A DNA stretch of 64,000 bases from Acidobacteriota bacterium (GCA_013289955.1 JABCYZ010000015.1:62001-126000), one strand, 5' to 3'. Positions 44,089 through 53,672 are shown, numbered from the stretch's first letter. The notes: generated by a model from the letters alone, not told the origin. A program made the numbers and translations.

Positions 44089-45498
44089 TCAAGACAGCTT
44101 TGGATGTTTGCGATGCCAGTCGGTGTGAAGCTGGAAGGTTCGCGCCGCTTGGATCACGGCAAAGTCGTCTCCCGCCCGCGCCACGAACTGTAGACCAACG
44201 GGTAGGTTGTTTTCGGTGAAGCCGCAGGGCACGGAAAGAGCCGGAAGCCCGCAGAGATTGCCGATGGCGCCAAGCGGATCCGGGAAGGAGAGATCGGTCT
44301 CCAGATTGGCCTCGAGCGGGGAGGCGGGGACGGGCTGGGAAGGTGCCAGGAGCACGTCAAAGGAGTCAAACAGAGCTTCCGTCTTTTTCTGCAAGATTTC
44401 CCGATAGCTGAGGGCGCGCAAGTAGTCGGCTGCCGAGTATTGTTCGTTCACATAGCCGGCGATCTGGCCCGTAGGATCAGCCAATTCACTGACGCGGCCG
44501 GAACGAATCAGCGTTCGAAACGACGCCGCGCACTCCGCTGCGATGATGATGTTTGCGGCATCTTCTATCGGCCCATCGGGAAGCACGGCCGATCGCACGC
44601 TCGCAAAATATTTTCGCACCACTTTTTCCGCGGCAAGCGCAGCCTTGGCCACTCCGGAATCCAGCTTTTTCCACGCATTCGTGAGCCAGCCAATTCTCAA
44701 AGGCCGTGCCTTAAGGTCCAGGGAGGGCGAATAGGTAAAAGCTCCTTTATCGATCGGCACCGTGCTGCGATCACGCGGGTCGTGCCCGGCAATGGCGGCG
44801 AAAACACGCGCGCAGTCTTCCGCGCTGCGCGCCAGCGGACCAATCTTGTCCATGGAAGGCGCCAGAGCCATCGCGCCATATCGGCTCACGCGCCCGTAGG
44901 TGGGCCGCAAGCCGCTGACGCCGCAGAACGCCGAAGGGCAGATAATCGAGCCCCAGGTTTCGGTCCCAATGGCAAAGGCCGCAAGGCCGGCGGCTACTAT
45001 GGCTCCGGAACCGGATGAGGATCCGCACGTCCAACACTTTGCGTTCCAGGGATTCTTCGTGGCGCCCGCTAGAGAGGCGGAGGCAAAGCGGTAACCCATG
45101 CCCCCCGCCAACTCGATCATGGCCGCTTTGCCGATGAGGATGGCGCCCACTCGATTCAAATGTTCGACCACCGTCGCGTCGTAGTCGAAGACTTGGTCGG
45201 CGTACGGTTTTGCGCCCCAGGTTGTTGGGACTCCCTTCACGGCTAAGAGGTCCTTCGCGGCGTAGGGAATGCCGTGCAAGGGCCCGCGATAGTGCCCGTG
45301 CTGGATTTCTTTTTCCGCAGCTCTTGCCTGCTCGAGGGCGATTTCCGGGGTCAGCCGCGCGTAGGCATTAAACCGGGGACCAAGCTTCGTGCTGCGGTCG
45401 AGGTAGAGCTGCGTCAGGTCGACAGGCGAGAGCTTCTTGGTCTCGATTCGCTTGGCAAGTTCGCTCAACGGCAAATAGAAGATCTCTTCAGCGGGCAT
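44089..45498 (-). CDS. Amidase-signature enzyme
   Basis: A 469-residue amidase-family protein related to GatA. The catalytic Lys is in GIPYAAKDLLAVKGVPTTWGA and the Ser-cisSer pair in CGSSSGSGAIVAAGLAAFAIGTETWGSI (CGSSSGSG and GSIICPS), within the amidase signature KNPWNAKCWTCGSSSGSG. The C-terminal part contains LPALSVPCGFTENNLPVGLQFVA. Whether it is GatA of a GatCAB complex or another hydrolase cannot be told; no gatB or gatC is nearby and the paired gene is a Tat-signal protein 12 nt upstream, which argues for a separate hydrolase. Confidence 0.9.
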   Translation of the reverse strand: MPAEEIFYLPLSELAKRIETKKLSPVDLTQLYLDRSTKLGPRFNAYARLTPEIALEQARAAEKEIQHGHYRGPLHGIPYAAKDLLAVKGVPTTWGAKPYADQVFDYDATVVEHLNRVGAILIGKAAMIELAGGMGYRFASASLAGATKNPWNAKCWTCGSSSGSGAIVAAGLAAFAIGTETWGSIICPSAFCGVSGLRPTYGRVSRYGAMALAPSMDKIGPLARSAEDCARVFAAIAGHDPRDRSTVPIDKGAFTYSPSLDLKARPLRIGWLTNAWKKLDSGVAKAALAAEKVVRKYFASVRSAVLPDGPIEDAANIIIAAECAASFRTLIRSGRVSELADPTGQIAGYVNEQYSAADYLRALSYREILQKKTEALFDSFDVLLAPSQPVPASPLEANLETDLSFPDPLGAIGNLCGLPALSVPCGFTENNLPVGLQFVARAGDDFAVIQAARTFQLHTDWHRKHPKLS

Positions 45499-45510
45499 GT
45501 GCGATTGGCC

Positions 45511-45927
45511 TCAAGGTTTATTCGGCGCCTCGCCGGGGGTAGGTGGAATCACCGCAGACCCGGTTTTCCTTTCCCTCTCGACAAGCGGCTTCAAATAGAG
45601 CGCCGGACCGTCGCTATTTTCGATCGAGTAGGCGCGCAGACGGTCCAGGGGTTCTTGCGCTGCAAAAGAGAGCCGGCGCAGGTCGGTTTTTTGCGTTTCA
45701 GAAAAACGCGTCCCATAAACTGCGAGAATGGCCTGATACCGCGCTTCGGCCTCCGCCTGGCCTTCGGCAGAAAGTGAGGGCAAGTCCGGTGTCGGCGGTA
45801 TGGGGTATGGTGCGCCCGGCGAAGGTGTGGCCAGCGCCCCGGCGGGAACCATCGTCGCGGCAGAAACGATCGCGGCGCGCCGGGCAAACTCACGCCGAGT
45901 GATGGGAGAACTGCTCTTGTCATCCAT
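45511..45927 (-). CDS. Small protein with Tat-type signal
   Basis: A 138-residue protein with a twin-arginine signal (TRREFARRAAIVSAATMVPAGALA) followed by a Pro-rich linker and a short helical domain (LSAEGQAEAEARYQAILAVYGTRFSETQKTDLRRLSFAAQEPLDRLRAY). Function unknown. It is 12 nt upstream of the amidase gene on the same strand, so the two are an operon and may act together on a substrate in the periplasm (inference). Confidence 0.75.
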   Translation of the reverse strand: MDDKSSSPITRREFARRAAIVSAATMVPAGALATPSPGAPYPIPPTPDLPSLSAEGQAEAEARYQAILAVYGTRFSETQKTDLRRLSFAAQEPLDRLRAYSIENSDGPALYLKPLVERERKTGSAVIPPTPGEAPNKP

Positions 45928-45996
45928 GGAGGCCCTCCGATGTCAGAAAATGGATACTCGAAGAGTAAAGAGCGAAGCTACCCAATTCGTCCCCCA

Positions 45997-46019
45997 GCGT
46001 CAACTTTAGGATTTGACGC
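45997..46019. other. Inverted repeat between convergent-spaced operons
   Basis: GCGTCAA pairs with TTGACGC around a 9-nt loop, 28 nt beyond the stop of the last gene of the chemosensory operon (46048). No T run follows, so it is a possible but unconventional transcript end. Confidence 0.35.
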
Positions 46020-46047
46020 CGCAAACAAATTCCTGTCTTTCTGGTAG

Positions 46048-46851
46048 CTACTCGACCCGCGTGAGCGTTTGTATCTGGAGCTCCAGTGCCTGCGTATATT
46101 GCCGTTCGATCTGCATTTCGGTCTGGAGCTTCTTGACCAGAAGATCGAGCCGAGCGATTTCCGAGCGCAGCTTTTGTATGTCCGCCGCCGTCGGAGCCGG
46201 CCTGCCGGGCGATCCCGCTTGCTGCAAATTCTGTTGAGAAACTGCGCCATCGCCTGGCCGCGATCCGGAGAAGGCATCGGCAAGCGCGCGAGGCCAGATG
46301 GATTCTGGGACCCGCTGGTCTCCGGCGCTGGGCGGCGGGGCCACGGGCCGTTGAACCGGGGGCGGCGGGGGAGCAAATAAACTGTTGAGAGCACTCGGCG
46401 CCGCTCGTTCGACAACTGGCGCGTCCGCAGCGCGCTTCGGCTCAAGCAGACTCTTGACGCGCCCAATCAATTCCTGGGGCTGAAAGGGCTTGCGAATCAA
46501 CTCGTCTGCCTTTACTGCCACGGCCTTGTCGGCGACGCTCTTGTTCACAACGCCGGACATGAGGACCACGGGAACTCCGCCGTATTCAGGATGCTGCTTG
46601 ATCTGGCTGCAAACGGAATAACCGTCCTGATCCGGCATGATCACGTCGGTGATCACGACGTCAGGTTTGTTCTGCTCAAACTGGGCGAGGGCCGACGCGG
46701 CATCCGCGCAGGTGATCACGTTGATGCTCTCGCGGCGAAAGGCGATCTTGATGACTTCGCGCATCGTTGCGCTGTCATCAATGAAATATACCGTTGGTGT
46801 GCGCTTTGCTTCCGTTTCATTCAGCGGTGGAACAGTCATCGCCTCGCTCAT
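46048..46851 (-). CDS. Response regulator with Pro-rich linker and coiled-coil tail
   Basis: A 267-residue protein: receiver domain at the N terminus (TVYFIDDSATMREVIKIAF, acceptor Asp in VVITDVIMPDQDG, IRKPFQPQEL with the Lys), then a Pro/Ala-rich linker (about 145-200) and a C-terminal coiled coil (IQKLRSEIARLDLLVKKLQTEMQIERQYTQALELQIQTL). All receiver residues are present, so it can be phosphorylated, presumably by the CheA of the same operon. The output is likely protein-protein contact. It overlaps the previous gene by 4 nt (ATGA) and is the last gene of the chemosensory operon. Confidence 0.87.
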   Translation of the reverse strand: MSEAMTVPPLNETEAKRTPTVYFIDDSATMREVIKIAFRRESINVITCADAASALAQFEQNKPDVVITDVIMPDQDGYSVCSQIKQHPEYGGVPVVLMSGVVNKSVADKAVAVKADELIRKPFQPQELIGRVKSLLEPKRAADAPVVERAAPSALNSLFAPPPPPVQRPVAPPPSAGDQRVPESIWPRALADAFSGSRPGDGAVSQQNLQQAGSPGRPAPTAADIQKLRSEIARLDLLVKKLQTEMQIERQYTQALELQIQTLTRVE

Positions 46852-47621
46852 CGCGCCTCCTTGTCTGCCAGGTCGCGTTCACCCTCATCAAACTCGCGCA
46901 TGGCATCAAGCATCAGATCGGTCGCCGAGCGCAACACCGTGCGCTGCGGTGAAGTAGTTCCATAAGCAAATTTGTAGACGCCGGAGCCGCCCTGCACGCA
47001 GCCTTTCAAAATATGAATCACGGCTTCGTCGCCGAAAAGGCTGCCGCACTCCGCGTGAGTGATTTCCCCCGCGTCAAAAAAGAGGACGGCGTCCGTTTCC
47101 CCTGCATTGATGTGCAGCGCCCCGGTCTGGTGCGCGTGCCCGAGCATCTGCATTACACCGGTGAGATCATGGTGCGTGAGGCTCCCGCTGAGGCTGGTGT
47201 CGGACTGCGTCAGCATCTGCGTCGGCTGAAAACCTTCCGCTTTGCTGACGATGATGCTTTTGACGTGCGAGGCGATCGCCGCTGGCGCCGTCTGCCGGTC
47301 GATGTAGTCGTCGCACCCGGCCTGAAAAGCCTCCATCAGGGCGCGCTGGCTGCCGTCTCCCAGAGCGATAATTTGCAGGGCGGCGTTTTTCGGGTCCGCA
47401 TGAATGATTTTGGCGATTTCGAGCGCTCCCATTTCGCGCATGCTGGTCGAGCAAAGAATTGCCGACGGTGCATCGTACTCAATCGTCGTCAGCGCATAGG
47501 CTGCTTGCGTGCTGGAAATGACTTCGAATCCTTCGCGTTTCAGCGCGTCACCGAGCCGCTTCGAAAAATACACGTTGCTATCGATCAGCAGGATTTTTGC
47601 ACCGCGCCCCGGAAGCATCAC
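46848..47621 (-). CDS. Degenerate receiver fused to DUF4388 (PATAN-like)
   Basis: A 257-residue protein. The N-terminal 125 residues keep the receiver fold but the usual acceptor Asp is Ser (AILCSTSMREMG aligned to the LLDxxMP box), the N-terminal acidic pair is DS (LIDSNVYFSKRL), and the Lys of the KP motif is Arg (YIDRQTAPAAI). It is therefore a pseudo-receiver. The C-terminal part (SLSGSLTHHDLTGVMQMLGHAHQTGALHI...FFDAGEITHAECGSLFGDEAVIHIL) is a DUF4388 domain, the PATAN-type output domain found in cyanobacterial PatA-like regulators. It overlaps genes on both sides by 4 nt. Confidence 0.87.
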   Translation of the reverse strand: MMLPGRGAKILLIDSNVYFSKRLGDALKREGFEVISSTQAAYALTTIEYDAPSAILCSTSMREMGALEIAKIIHADPKNAALQIIALGDGSQRALMEAFQAGCDDYIDRQTAPAAIASHVKSIIVSKAEGFQPTQMLTQSDTSLSGSLTHHDLTGVMQMLGHAHQTGALHINAGETDAVLFFDAGEITHAECGSLFGDEAVIHILKGCVQGGSGVYKFAYGTTSPQRTVLRSATDLMLDAMREFDEGERDLADKEAR

Positions 47622-48097
47622 GTGCTGGCCTCCACAAATGCCGCAGTCAGAGCGGAAGGGGGAGGCTCTTCGGCTCCAGGCGTGAGTGCATCGAGGTTCA
47701 GTACTTCAATCACTTCTCCGTTGTGCGAAATCCAGCCGGCTACGTGCGGAGCGTCGGCTTCCCCCGCGTTCGTCATTTCCGCAGCAATCAATTCGCAATC
47801 GCCGGTGACCGGAAGCGCCACCCACTCGGATTTATCGCCATAATGGCGAACGGCGATCAGGTAAAATCGGCGGGAAGTAAGAGCCTTGCCGAGCAACTTC
47901 TCCGCCACGTCGCAGACGGGAACGATCCTTCCGCGGCGCAAAATCACGCCCTCGAGTTTGGGGGTGCGATGCGGAAATCGGAAGATGCGGCTGGGAGCCA
48001 CAAGCTCCGAGATCTGCACGGCAGCAACGGCAAAGCGACGCTCGCCAAGCCGCAACAGAACAAAGGATTGCGAGGTGGATTCGACAGGCTGGTTCAT
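47618..48097 (-). CDS. cheW: CheW-like adaptor 3
   Basis: A 159-residue protein that is a single CheW/SH3-like domain: FVLLRLGERRFAVAAVQISELVAP, LEGVILRRGRIVPVCDVAEKLLG, VALPVTGDCELI, ISHNGEVIEVLNLDAL. It would couple a chemoreceptor to CheA. It overlaps the second CheW gene and the DUF4388 regulator by 4 nt each, in the che operon. Confidence 0.85.
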   Translation of the reverse strand: MNQPVESTSQSFVLLRLGERRFAVAAVQISELVAPSRIFRFPHRTPKLEGVILRRGRIVPVCDVAEKLLGKALTSRRFYLIAVRHYGDKSEWVALPVTGDCELIAAEMTNAGEADAPHVAGWISHNGEVIEVLNLDALTPGAEEPPPSALTAAFVEAST

Positions 48098-48633
48098 TCC
48101 GGCAACTCGATCCCTTCGCCAGGGAGTTCGTCCGGCAGTGATTCAGGAACCAGCGAAGCGTCCAAGAGAGCAAATTCGTCGGCCGTCAAAAAACCCTCGG
48201 GGTTCACAACCGGGATCACATTCTGGTCGAGCGCCGTCAATCCGCGGTACCACGCCCGCTCTTCGTGGCAATAAGCGAGCGGAATCGCCTGCAAGCGAGT
48301 CATGGTGGCCATCTTGTCGATGCCATCGACCAACAGAGCGGTGCGCGTCTTTCGAAGGACGAAAACAAGCCCGGCCGCGGCGGCAGGCAAGCCAAAATGT
48401 GCGGCTCCGCTTACAACAAATAGCGCTTTATCTCCGCGCCGCACTACGTGGCGTACTTTTCGTAACGTGGGCAGATCGACTTCAGTCGCGGCGCCCGAGA
48501 GGCTGTCCACGCTGCGGACCTCTTGCACGGAAGCGGAAGAGACGGCGAATGGCTGTCCCGAAATGCGGAAGAGAATGATCTGCTCCGTGCGCGCAGCTGC
48601 ATGGGGCTTGGCAGGTGGGGCAGCCACACGCAT
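48094..48633 (-). CDS. cheW: CheW-like adaptor 2
   Basis: A 179-residue protein, CheW-like but divergent: IILFRISGQPFAVSSASVQEVRSVDSLS, FVVSGAAHFGLPAAAAGLVFVL, ALLVDGIDKMATM, YRGLTALDQNVIPVVNPEGFL. The start at 48633 is fixed by a TAATG overlap with the cheB stop; the frame is open 10 codons further. It may adapt a different receptor or the same one, alongside the two other CheWs. Confidence 0.78.
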   Translation of the reverse strand: MRVAAPPAKPHAAARTEQIILFRISGQPFAVSSASVQEVRSVDSLSGAATEVDLPTLRKVRHVVRRGDKALFVVSGAAHFGLPAAAAGLVFVLRKTRTALLVDGIDKMATMTRLQAIPLAYCHEERAWYRGLTALDQNVIPVVNPEGFLTADEFALLDASLVPESLPDELPGEGIELPE

Positions 48634-49763
48634 TAGCGGACTCCCACGGGCGTCGTACGGCAAATTCCGATCACGCGTTTTTCTATGGCTGGATAAATAT
48701 CATCGATTCCCAGAACTTGATCCACGGCGCCGGCCTTGATGGCTTCGGCGGGCATTCCAAAAATGACGCACGTTGCTTCATCTTGAGCCAGCACCAAGCC
48801 ACCCGCTGCTTTGATGGCTTTCGCGCCGCTTGTGCCATCGTTACCCATGCCGGTGAGAATCGCGCCGATGCTCATCGCGCCCGCGTAGGCCGCGACGGAT
48901 TCCATCGTCACATCAATATTCGGCAAGTAGCCGTTGACCCGGCCGCTTGAGCCATCCAGCTGGATGCGACCTGTAGGAGTCACGCGCAGGTGGTGGCCGC
49001 CGGGACAAATGTAGAACGTGCCGGGTTGCAGGGATTCGTTCGGTTCCGCTTCTTTGACGCGAATGCCGGTAAACTCCGCGAGCTGCGCCGCATACTGCGT
49101 CGTGAAGGCAGCCGGCATGTGCTGTACCAAAATAACGGCGGCGGGGAATTCGCGCGTAAAGCCGGGTGCGAGCCGCATTACTGTCGCCGGACCTCCCGTT
49201 GACGCCGCCAGCACGACCACGGGGAAACGCTGATCGAGCCCTGAACTCGGCGCTGGTCGGGGTGCGACGGGCGGCGTGGACGCCGCCAGAGATGTCCCGT
49301 TTGATTTCTGCACCGTGGTGGCGATCCGCGACGCGGTGCGGACAACGCGAACCTTCGCGGCCATGCGCACCTTGCGCAGCAAATCCTCTTTCACGCTTTG
49401 CATGTCGAGATCGATGCCGCTGGATGGTTTTGCGACAAACTCAATCGCGCCCAGTTCGAGAGCCTTTAGCGTGCTGGCGGCGCCGTCGCGCGATTCGGAG
49501 CTGACGATGACGATCGGCCGAGGGTTTGTGGTCATGATCTGCGCCGTCGCTTGCAAGCCGTCGACGTGCGGCATGTTGATGTCCATGGTGATGACGTCGG
49601 GCTTGAGGGATTCGGCGAGGGCTACCGCTTCGCGGCCGTCTTTTGCATGGCCGACCACCTGGAGCTGATCGTCGCCGGCAAAAATCGTTTCCAGAACCTT
49701 GCGCATGAACGCGGAGTCGTCCACGATCAGCACACGAAACTTTTTGTTTGCGCTGGCGGCCAT
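48633..49763 (-). CDS. cheB: Chemotaxis-type methylesterase
   Basis: A 376-residue protein: receiver (RVLIVDDSAFMRKVLETIF, DVITMDINMPHVDG) followed, after a linker, by the methylesterase domain with VVLAASTGGPATVMRLAPG (Ser of the catalytic triad), VILVQHMPAAFTTQYA (His) and AILTGMGNDGTSGAKAI (Asp). It demethylates or deamidates glutamates of the receptor when phosphorylated by CheA. It starts 6 nt after the cheA stop and overlaps the second CheW start by 1 nt. Confidence 0.95.
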   Translation of the reverse strand: MAASANKKFRVLIVDDSAFMRKVLETIFAGDDQLQVVGHAKDGREAVALAESLKPDVITMDINMPHVDGLQATAQIMTTNPRPIVIVSSESRDGAASTLKALELGAIEFVAKPSSGIDLDMQSVKEDLLRKVRMAAKVRVVRTASRIATTVQKSNGTSLAASTPPVAPRPAPSSGLDQRFPVVVLAASTGGPATVMRLAPGFTREFPAAVILVQHMPAAFTTQYAAQLAEFTGIRVKEAEPNESLQPGTFYICPGGHHLRVTPTGRIQLDGSSGRVNGYLPNIDVTMESVAAYAGAMSIGAILTGMGNDGTSGAKAIKAAGGLVLAQDEATCVIFGMPAEAIKAGAVDQVLGIDDIYPAIEKRVIGICRTTPVGVR

Positions 49764-49769
49764 GGGTGT

Positions 49770-52742
49770 CTACCCAACCGGTATGGTTGGTCGCGTCTCC
49801 GATCCCATGAGTTGTTCGACGGCGGCGATCAGCTGGTCTTCCTGCACAGGTTTTGTGAGAAAGGCTGTTGCGCCCTCTTTCATTGCGCGATCGCGATGTT
49901 TTGCGCCCGCGCGCGAGGTCACCACCATGACGGGAATGCGCCGCGTCGTCGGGCTCTGTCGCAGTTGCACCATGAGTTCGTAACCCGTCATGCGCGGCAT
50001 CTCGAGGTCGGTGATGACGAGGTGGCAGCCGTGCTGCGTCACAAGTTCAGCTGCTTCCATGCCGTCGGCGGCCAGCTTCACCCGGTAACCGTTCTTTTCG
50101 AGCATGCGTCCGACGAATTTGCGCACGCTGATGGAGTCGTCGGCGACAATGATCAGCCTTTCCTGCTCGACGCGGTCGATGGCTTCGGCTGGAATTGTTC
50201 CGCGCGCGACGGCTGTCGATCCCGGCGCGAAGATGCGCGCTGCGCTGGCGCTGGCTTGCAGGGGACGCCGTTCCGTCGGCTCATTCGCAACCATGCGGTT
50301 CAAATCGATCAAAAGGATAAGACTGCCATCGGGCGCGATTGTCGTGCCGGGGAAGAGTTTCACCCGGCGCAGATATTCGCCGAGATTCTTGATGACGATC
50401 TCGTCTTTGCCAAGCACTTCCTCAACAACCAGGCCAATCTGGCGATTGCCGGCATTGGCAACGACCATGCGGAAGTAGCCGTTGACCGGCTCGAGCGGAG
50501 GAAGGCCGAGATAGGTATCGAGCCGGACCACTTCTGTCACCACGTCGCGGACCTTGGTAAGGAGCTTCCCGCCCACGTCCTCAATTTCATCTGCACGCAG
50601 GCGCCGAATTTCTTCCACGACTGCAAGCGGTAGCGCAAAGTTCGTCACTCCGCAGCGTACAAAGAGCGCCGGAGAGATAATCAGAGTCAGTGGAACTTTG
50701 AGCGTGAATTTCGTGCCTTGCCCGCTGACACTTTGGATGTCAATTTCACCGTTCAGTGCATTCAGGTTGGCCCGCACAACATCCAGCCCGACGCCGCGAC
50801 CGGCGAGTTCGGTCTTAACAGGAGCGGTGGTGAAGCCCGGATGGAAGAGCATTTCGCGGAGGTCGCGTTCGGTCAAGCGATCGGCCGTTTCAGGCGAAAC
50901 CAGTCCGCGTTCGATGGCGCTCAGCTTCACGCGTTCGTAATCGATACCGCGGCCGTCGTCTTCGACTTCAATGTAAATGTGGTTGCCGCGATGATAGGCG
51001 CGGAGGGAGACTTTGCCCAGCTCCGGCTTGCCCGCGGCGATGCGGTCCTCGGGTCGCTCGATTCCGTGTGCCACCGAATTGCGAACCAGGTGCACCAAGG
51101 GATCGGAAATCTGCTGAATGATGTTGTTGTCGAGCTCCGTCTCGCTTCCGGAGAGGTCCAGATCGACTTGTTTGCCCGCCGATTTGGCGGCGTCGCGCAC
51201 CGCTCGCGACAGCCTCGAATACAGCGTGCCAATCGGCACCATGCGAGCCGCGGTGATTTCGTCCTGGAGATGGTGTGCTAGTTTTGTGAACTCGTCGATG
51301 TCGCCTTCGACGCGCCCGATGAATCCTTCGAGCTGCGAGAGGACTTCGTTCACGTCCGCGGAGATTTCCGCCATCGAGCGCGAGAGAATATTGAAATCGT
51401 CGTACCGGTCCATTTCGAGTTCACTGAATTCGGACCAGAACGACGTATCGCCCGAAGCCGCGTTCGTAAGTGTCTGCCGCGCGGTGGACGGACTCCACGG
51501 GCCAGTCTGTCTCGTGGAACTGATGCGGTTGAATTCGTACTTTTCCTGAAACTCTCCCACCTTACCTTGGAGTCGTTCTTTCGAGAAACTCAGCGTATCG
51601 ACCAGCTTTTCCAATTCGGCCACGCGCCCAACCATGCGGGTGCGGTTGATCACCAGTTCGCCGACCGTGTTCATCATTCGGTCGAGCCGCGACAGGGCGA
51701 TGCGCACGGATTTTGCCGCCGCCGCCGCACTTGCCGGTTTTGCAGTTTTCTTGACAGGCGCAGCTGCGGGAGCGGCTTCTTGGACTCCCTCGGCGGGAAT
51801 CTCCTCGTCGCTCACAGGTGCGGGGACAGCCTCGGAATCTTCCACTTCTACCGGCGCGAATTCCGCGATGCGCCCGAGAAGCGAATCCACCCCTGTGCGC
51901 ATGCTCTTTTCATCGGCCCACTGCCGATGCAGCGTTTTCTTTAGCACGTCCACGGATTCGAGGCAGATATCGACAACGGCCGGCGATGGCTCGAGTTCGC
52001 CATCACGGAGACGCCCGATCAGGTCTTCGACGCGGTGGGCAATCGCTCCCAGCCGGCTTAGGCCGACTTGCGCTGCGGACCCCTTCACCGTATGAATCGC
52101 ACGAAACAGCTTGTTGATCTCTTCCGGGTTATTGTTGCCTTCCAGCGAGATCAGGCAATCGCTGACCACTTGCAAATGCTCTTCCGCTTCCGGCTGGAAA
52201 AATTCGAGGATTTCGTCGGAGACTTCTTCATCGGAAGGCAACGCGTCGAAGTACGACCCCGTTGCGGCGGACACCACGGCTTCCTTCGCTGACGCCTTGG
52301 CCTGCTCCGCGTAGGTCTGCGGCTGCGGATAGTTCAGGGGCGGCGGTTCCGTAGGAAACGCAAAACGATAGCGCTCTTTGAACGCCGCTATGTCATCGAC
52401 ACTTTCTTTGCCCGTGTCGCTGATTTCCAGAAGGTCGGTTTCCAGCAGGGAAATGCCGTCGGACAAGAATTCCGTCAACGGCCCGTGCAGGTCGTCACCG
52501 AGCGGCGCGTTCAGCGCGTATTGAAAAACGTGGGCGAGCTTGGCTCCAATTTCCGAAAACCGCGGAAAGCCATAACTCGCCGAAGTTCCGCTCAGGGTAT
52601 GCGCCGAAATATACAGCCGCTCAAGATCCTCGCGGCGCGGAGAAATCTCCTGCAACACGCTGACGTACTCCCGCAAATACTGCAGGTGTTCGGCCGCTTC
52701 CTGTAGGAACATCTCGACGGCTTCGCGGTCCGGCATGCTCAC
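49770..52742 (-). CDS. cheA: Hybrid CheA kinase with two Hpt domains and a receiver
   Basis: A 990-residue ChpA-like kinase. Two Hpt domains are seen: the first with ISAHTLSGTSASYGF (His48) and the second with LFRAIHTVKGSAAQVGLSRLGAIAHRVE (His217). Then come the P2-like linker, the dimerisation segment (RLDRMMNTVGELVINRTRM), the ATPase with HLVRNSVAHGIE (N box) and VEDDGRGIDYERVK, a CheW-type domain (PLAVVEEIRRLRAD) and a C-terminal receiver (IIVADDSISVRKFVGRML, HLVITDLEMPRMTG, LTKPVQED). The extra receiver makes it a phosphorelay-capable kinase. It overlaps the cheR stop by 4 nt. Confidence 0.96.
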   Translation of the reverse strand: MSMPDREAVEMFLQEAAEHLQYLREYVSVLQEISPRREDLERLYISAHTLSGTSASYGFPRFSEIGAKLAHVFQYALNAPLGDDLHGPLTEFLSDGISLLETDLLEISDTGKESVDDIAAFKERYRFAFPTEPPPLNYPQPQTYAEQAKASAKEAVVSAATGSYFDALPSDEEVSDEILEFFQPEAEEHLQVVSDCLISLEGNNNPEEINKLFRAIHTVKGSAAQVGLSRLGAIAHRVEDLIGRLRDGELEPSPAVVDICLESVDVLKKTLHRQWADEKSMRTGVDSLLGRIAEFAPVEVEDSEAVPAPVSDEEIPAEGVQEAAPAAAPVKKTAKPASAAAAAKSVRIALSRLDRMMNTVGELVINRTRMVGRVAELEKLVDTLSFSKERLQGKVGEFQEKYEFNRISSTRQTGPWSPSTARQTLTNAASGDTSFWSEFSELEMDRYDDFNILSRSMAEISADVNEVLSQLEGFIGRVEGDIDEFTKLAHHLQDEITAARMVPIGTLYSRLSRAVRDAAKSAGKQVDLDLSGSETELDNNIIQQISDPLVHLVRNSVAHGIERPEDRIAAGKPELGKVSLRAYHRGNHIYIEVEDDGRGIDYERVKLSAIERGLVSPETADRLTERDLREMLFHPGFTTAPVKTELAGRGVGLDVVRANLNALNGEIDIQSVSGQGTKFTLKVPLTLIISPALFVRCGVTNFALPLAVVEEIRRLRADEIEDVGGKLLTKVRDVVTEVVRLDTYLGLPPLEPVNGYFRMVVANAGNRQIGLVVEEVLGKDEIVIKNLGEYLRRVKLFPGTTIAPDGSLILLIDLNRMVANEPTERRPLQASASAARIFAPGSTAVARGTIPAEAIDRVEQERLIIVADDSISVRKFVGRMLEKNGYRVKLAADGMEAAELVTQHGCHLVITDLEMPRMTGYELMVQLRQSPTTRRIPVMVVTSRAGAKHRDRAMKEGATAFLTKPVQEDQLIAAVEQLMGSETRPTIPVG

Positions 52743-53623
52743 GCGCGTCCCTCCGCCACGAGTTCGGGTTTTTGTAGCTCTTCCGCCGTGGGCTTGCGGT
52801 ACAAGATGCAGTCGTTCAGCACGATGGCCTGAAATTTTACGGGCATCTTCGAGATCGATTCCGAATGTCCAAGAAACAGGTAGCCGCCTGGCTCCAGAGT
52901 GTCGTAGAACCGCTGCACGAGCGCGCGGCGACGCTCCTCGGAGAAATAAATCAGCACGTTCATGCAGAAAATCATATCCATCCGGCCAACGTACACCGCC
53001 GAAGCTAAATTCATCTGCGCGAAGGTGACGAGCTTCCGCAGCCGCGGTTTCACCTGCTGCCCGTTCTGAGTTTTTGTGAAATGCGCGGCCAATTGCTCCT
53101 GACTGACGCTGCCGAGACTTCGCCCCGAATAGACGCCGCGCTCCGCTTGCTTCAGGGCGAGCCGTCCAACGTCGGTGGCGAGAATCTCCACATTCCAGGA
53201 ATCCGAGAAGGAAAGCGAATCGGCGATCGTAATCGCAATCGAGTAAGGTTCTTCGCCGGTGGAACAGCCCGCGCTCCAGATGCGCAAGGTGCGCGGATTC
53301 TTCCAGAACTTCTTCACATGCAGCTCAGGCAGAACGCGCTTTTCGAACGCCTCATAGACGCTCGGGTACCGGAAGAAGCTGGTTTCCTGCGTCAACAGTC
53401 CTTCGAGCAAAGCTTCGTACTCGATATTCGATTTCCGCATGGCTCTCAGCAAATCCGTGCCGCGTTCCAGCCCCTTCGCGCACAGGTGCTCCTTCACGCG
53501 CGTCGAGAAGAACCGCGCCCGCGATTCATCAAAACAGATGCCCGTCCGCTCTTCAATCAGCATGCGGATCTCGCTCAACTCATGTTCACTAAGACCGTGC
53601 GCCGGTCCTTGCCGTTCGCTCAT
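52739..53623 (-). CDS. cheR: Chemoreceptor methyltransferase
   Basis: A 294-residue SAM-dependent enzyme that methylates receptor glutamates. The N-terminal helical domain (LSEIRMLIEERTGICFDESRARFFSTRV) is followed by the SAM domain with IWSAGCSTGEEPYSIAI and MDMIFCMNVLIYFSEERRRALVQRFYDTLEPGGYLFLGHSE. Overlaps cheA by 4 nt and follows the MCP gene by 49 nt. Confidence 0.96.
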   Translation of the reverse strand: MSERQGPAHGLSEHELSEIRMLIEERTGICFDESRARFFSTRVKEHLCAKGLERGTDLLRAMRKSNIEYEALLEGLLTQETSFFRYPSVYEAFEKRVLPELHVKKFWKNPRTLRIWSAGCSTGEEPYSIAITIADSLSFSDSWNVEILATDVGRLALKQAERGVYSGRSLGSVSQEQLAAHFTKTQNGQQVKPRLRKLVTFAQMNLASAVYVGRMDMIFCMNVLIYFSEERRRALVQRFYDTLEPGGYLFLGHSESISKMPVKFQAIVLNDCILYRKPTAEELQKPELVAEGRA

Positions 53624-53672
53624 TACCGTCCCGCTTTTGCTCTGGTCTCTTGTCCAAACCGAGAATTACTGC

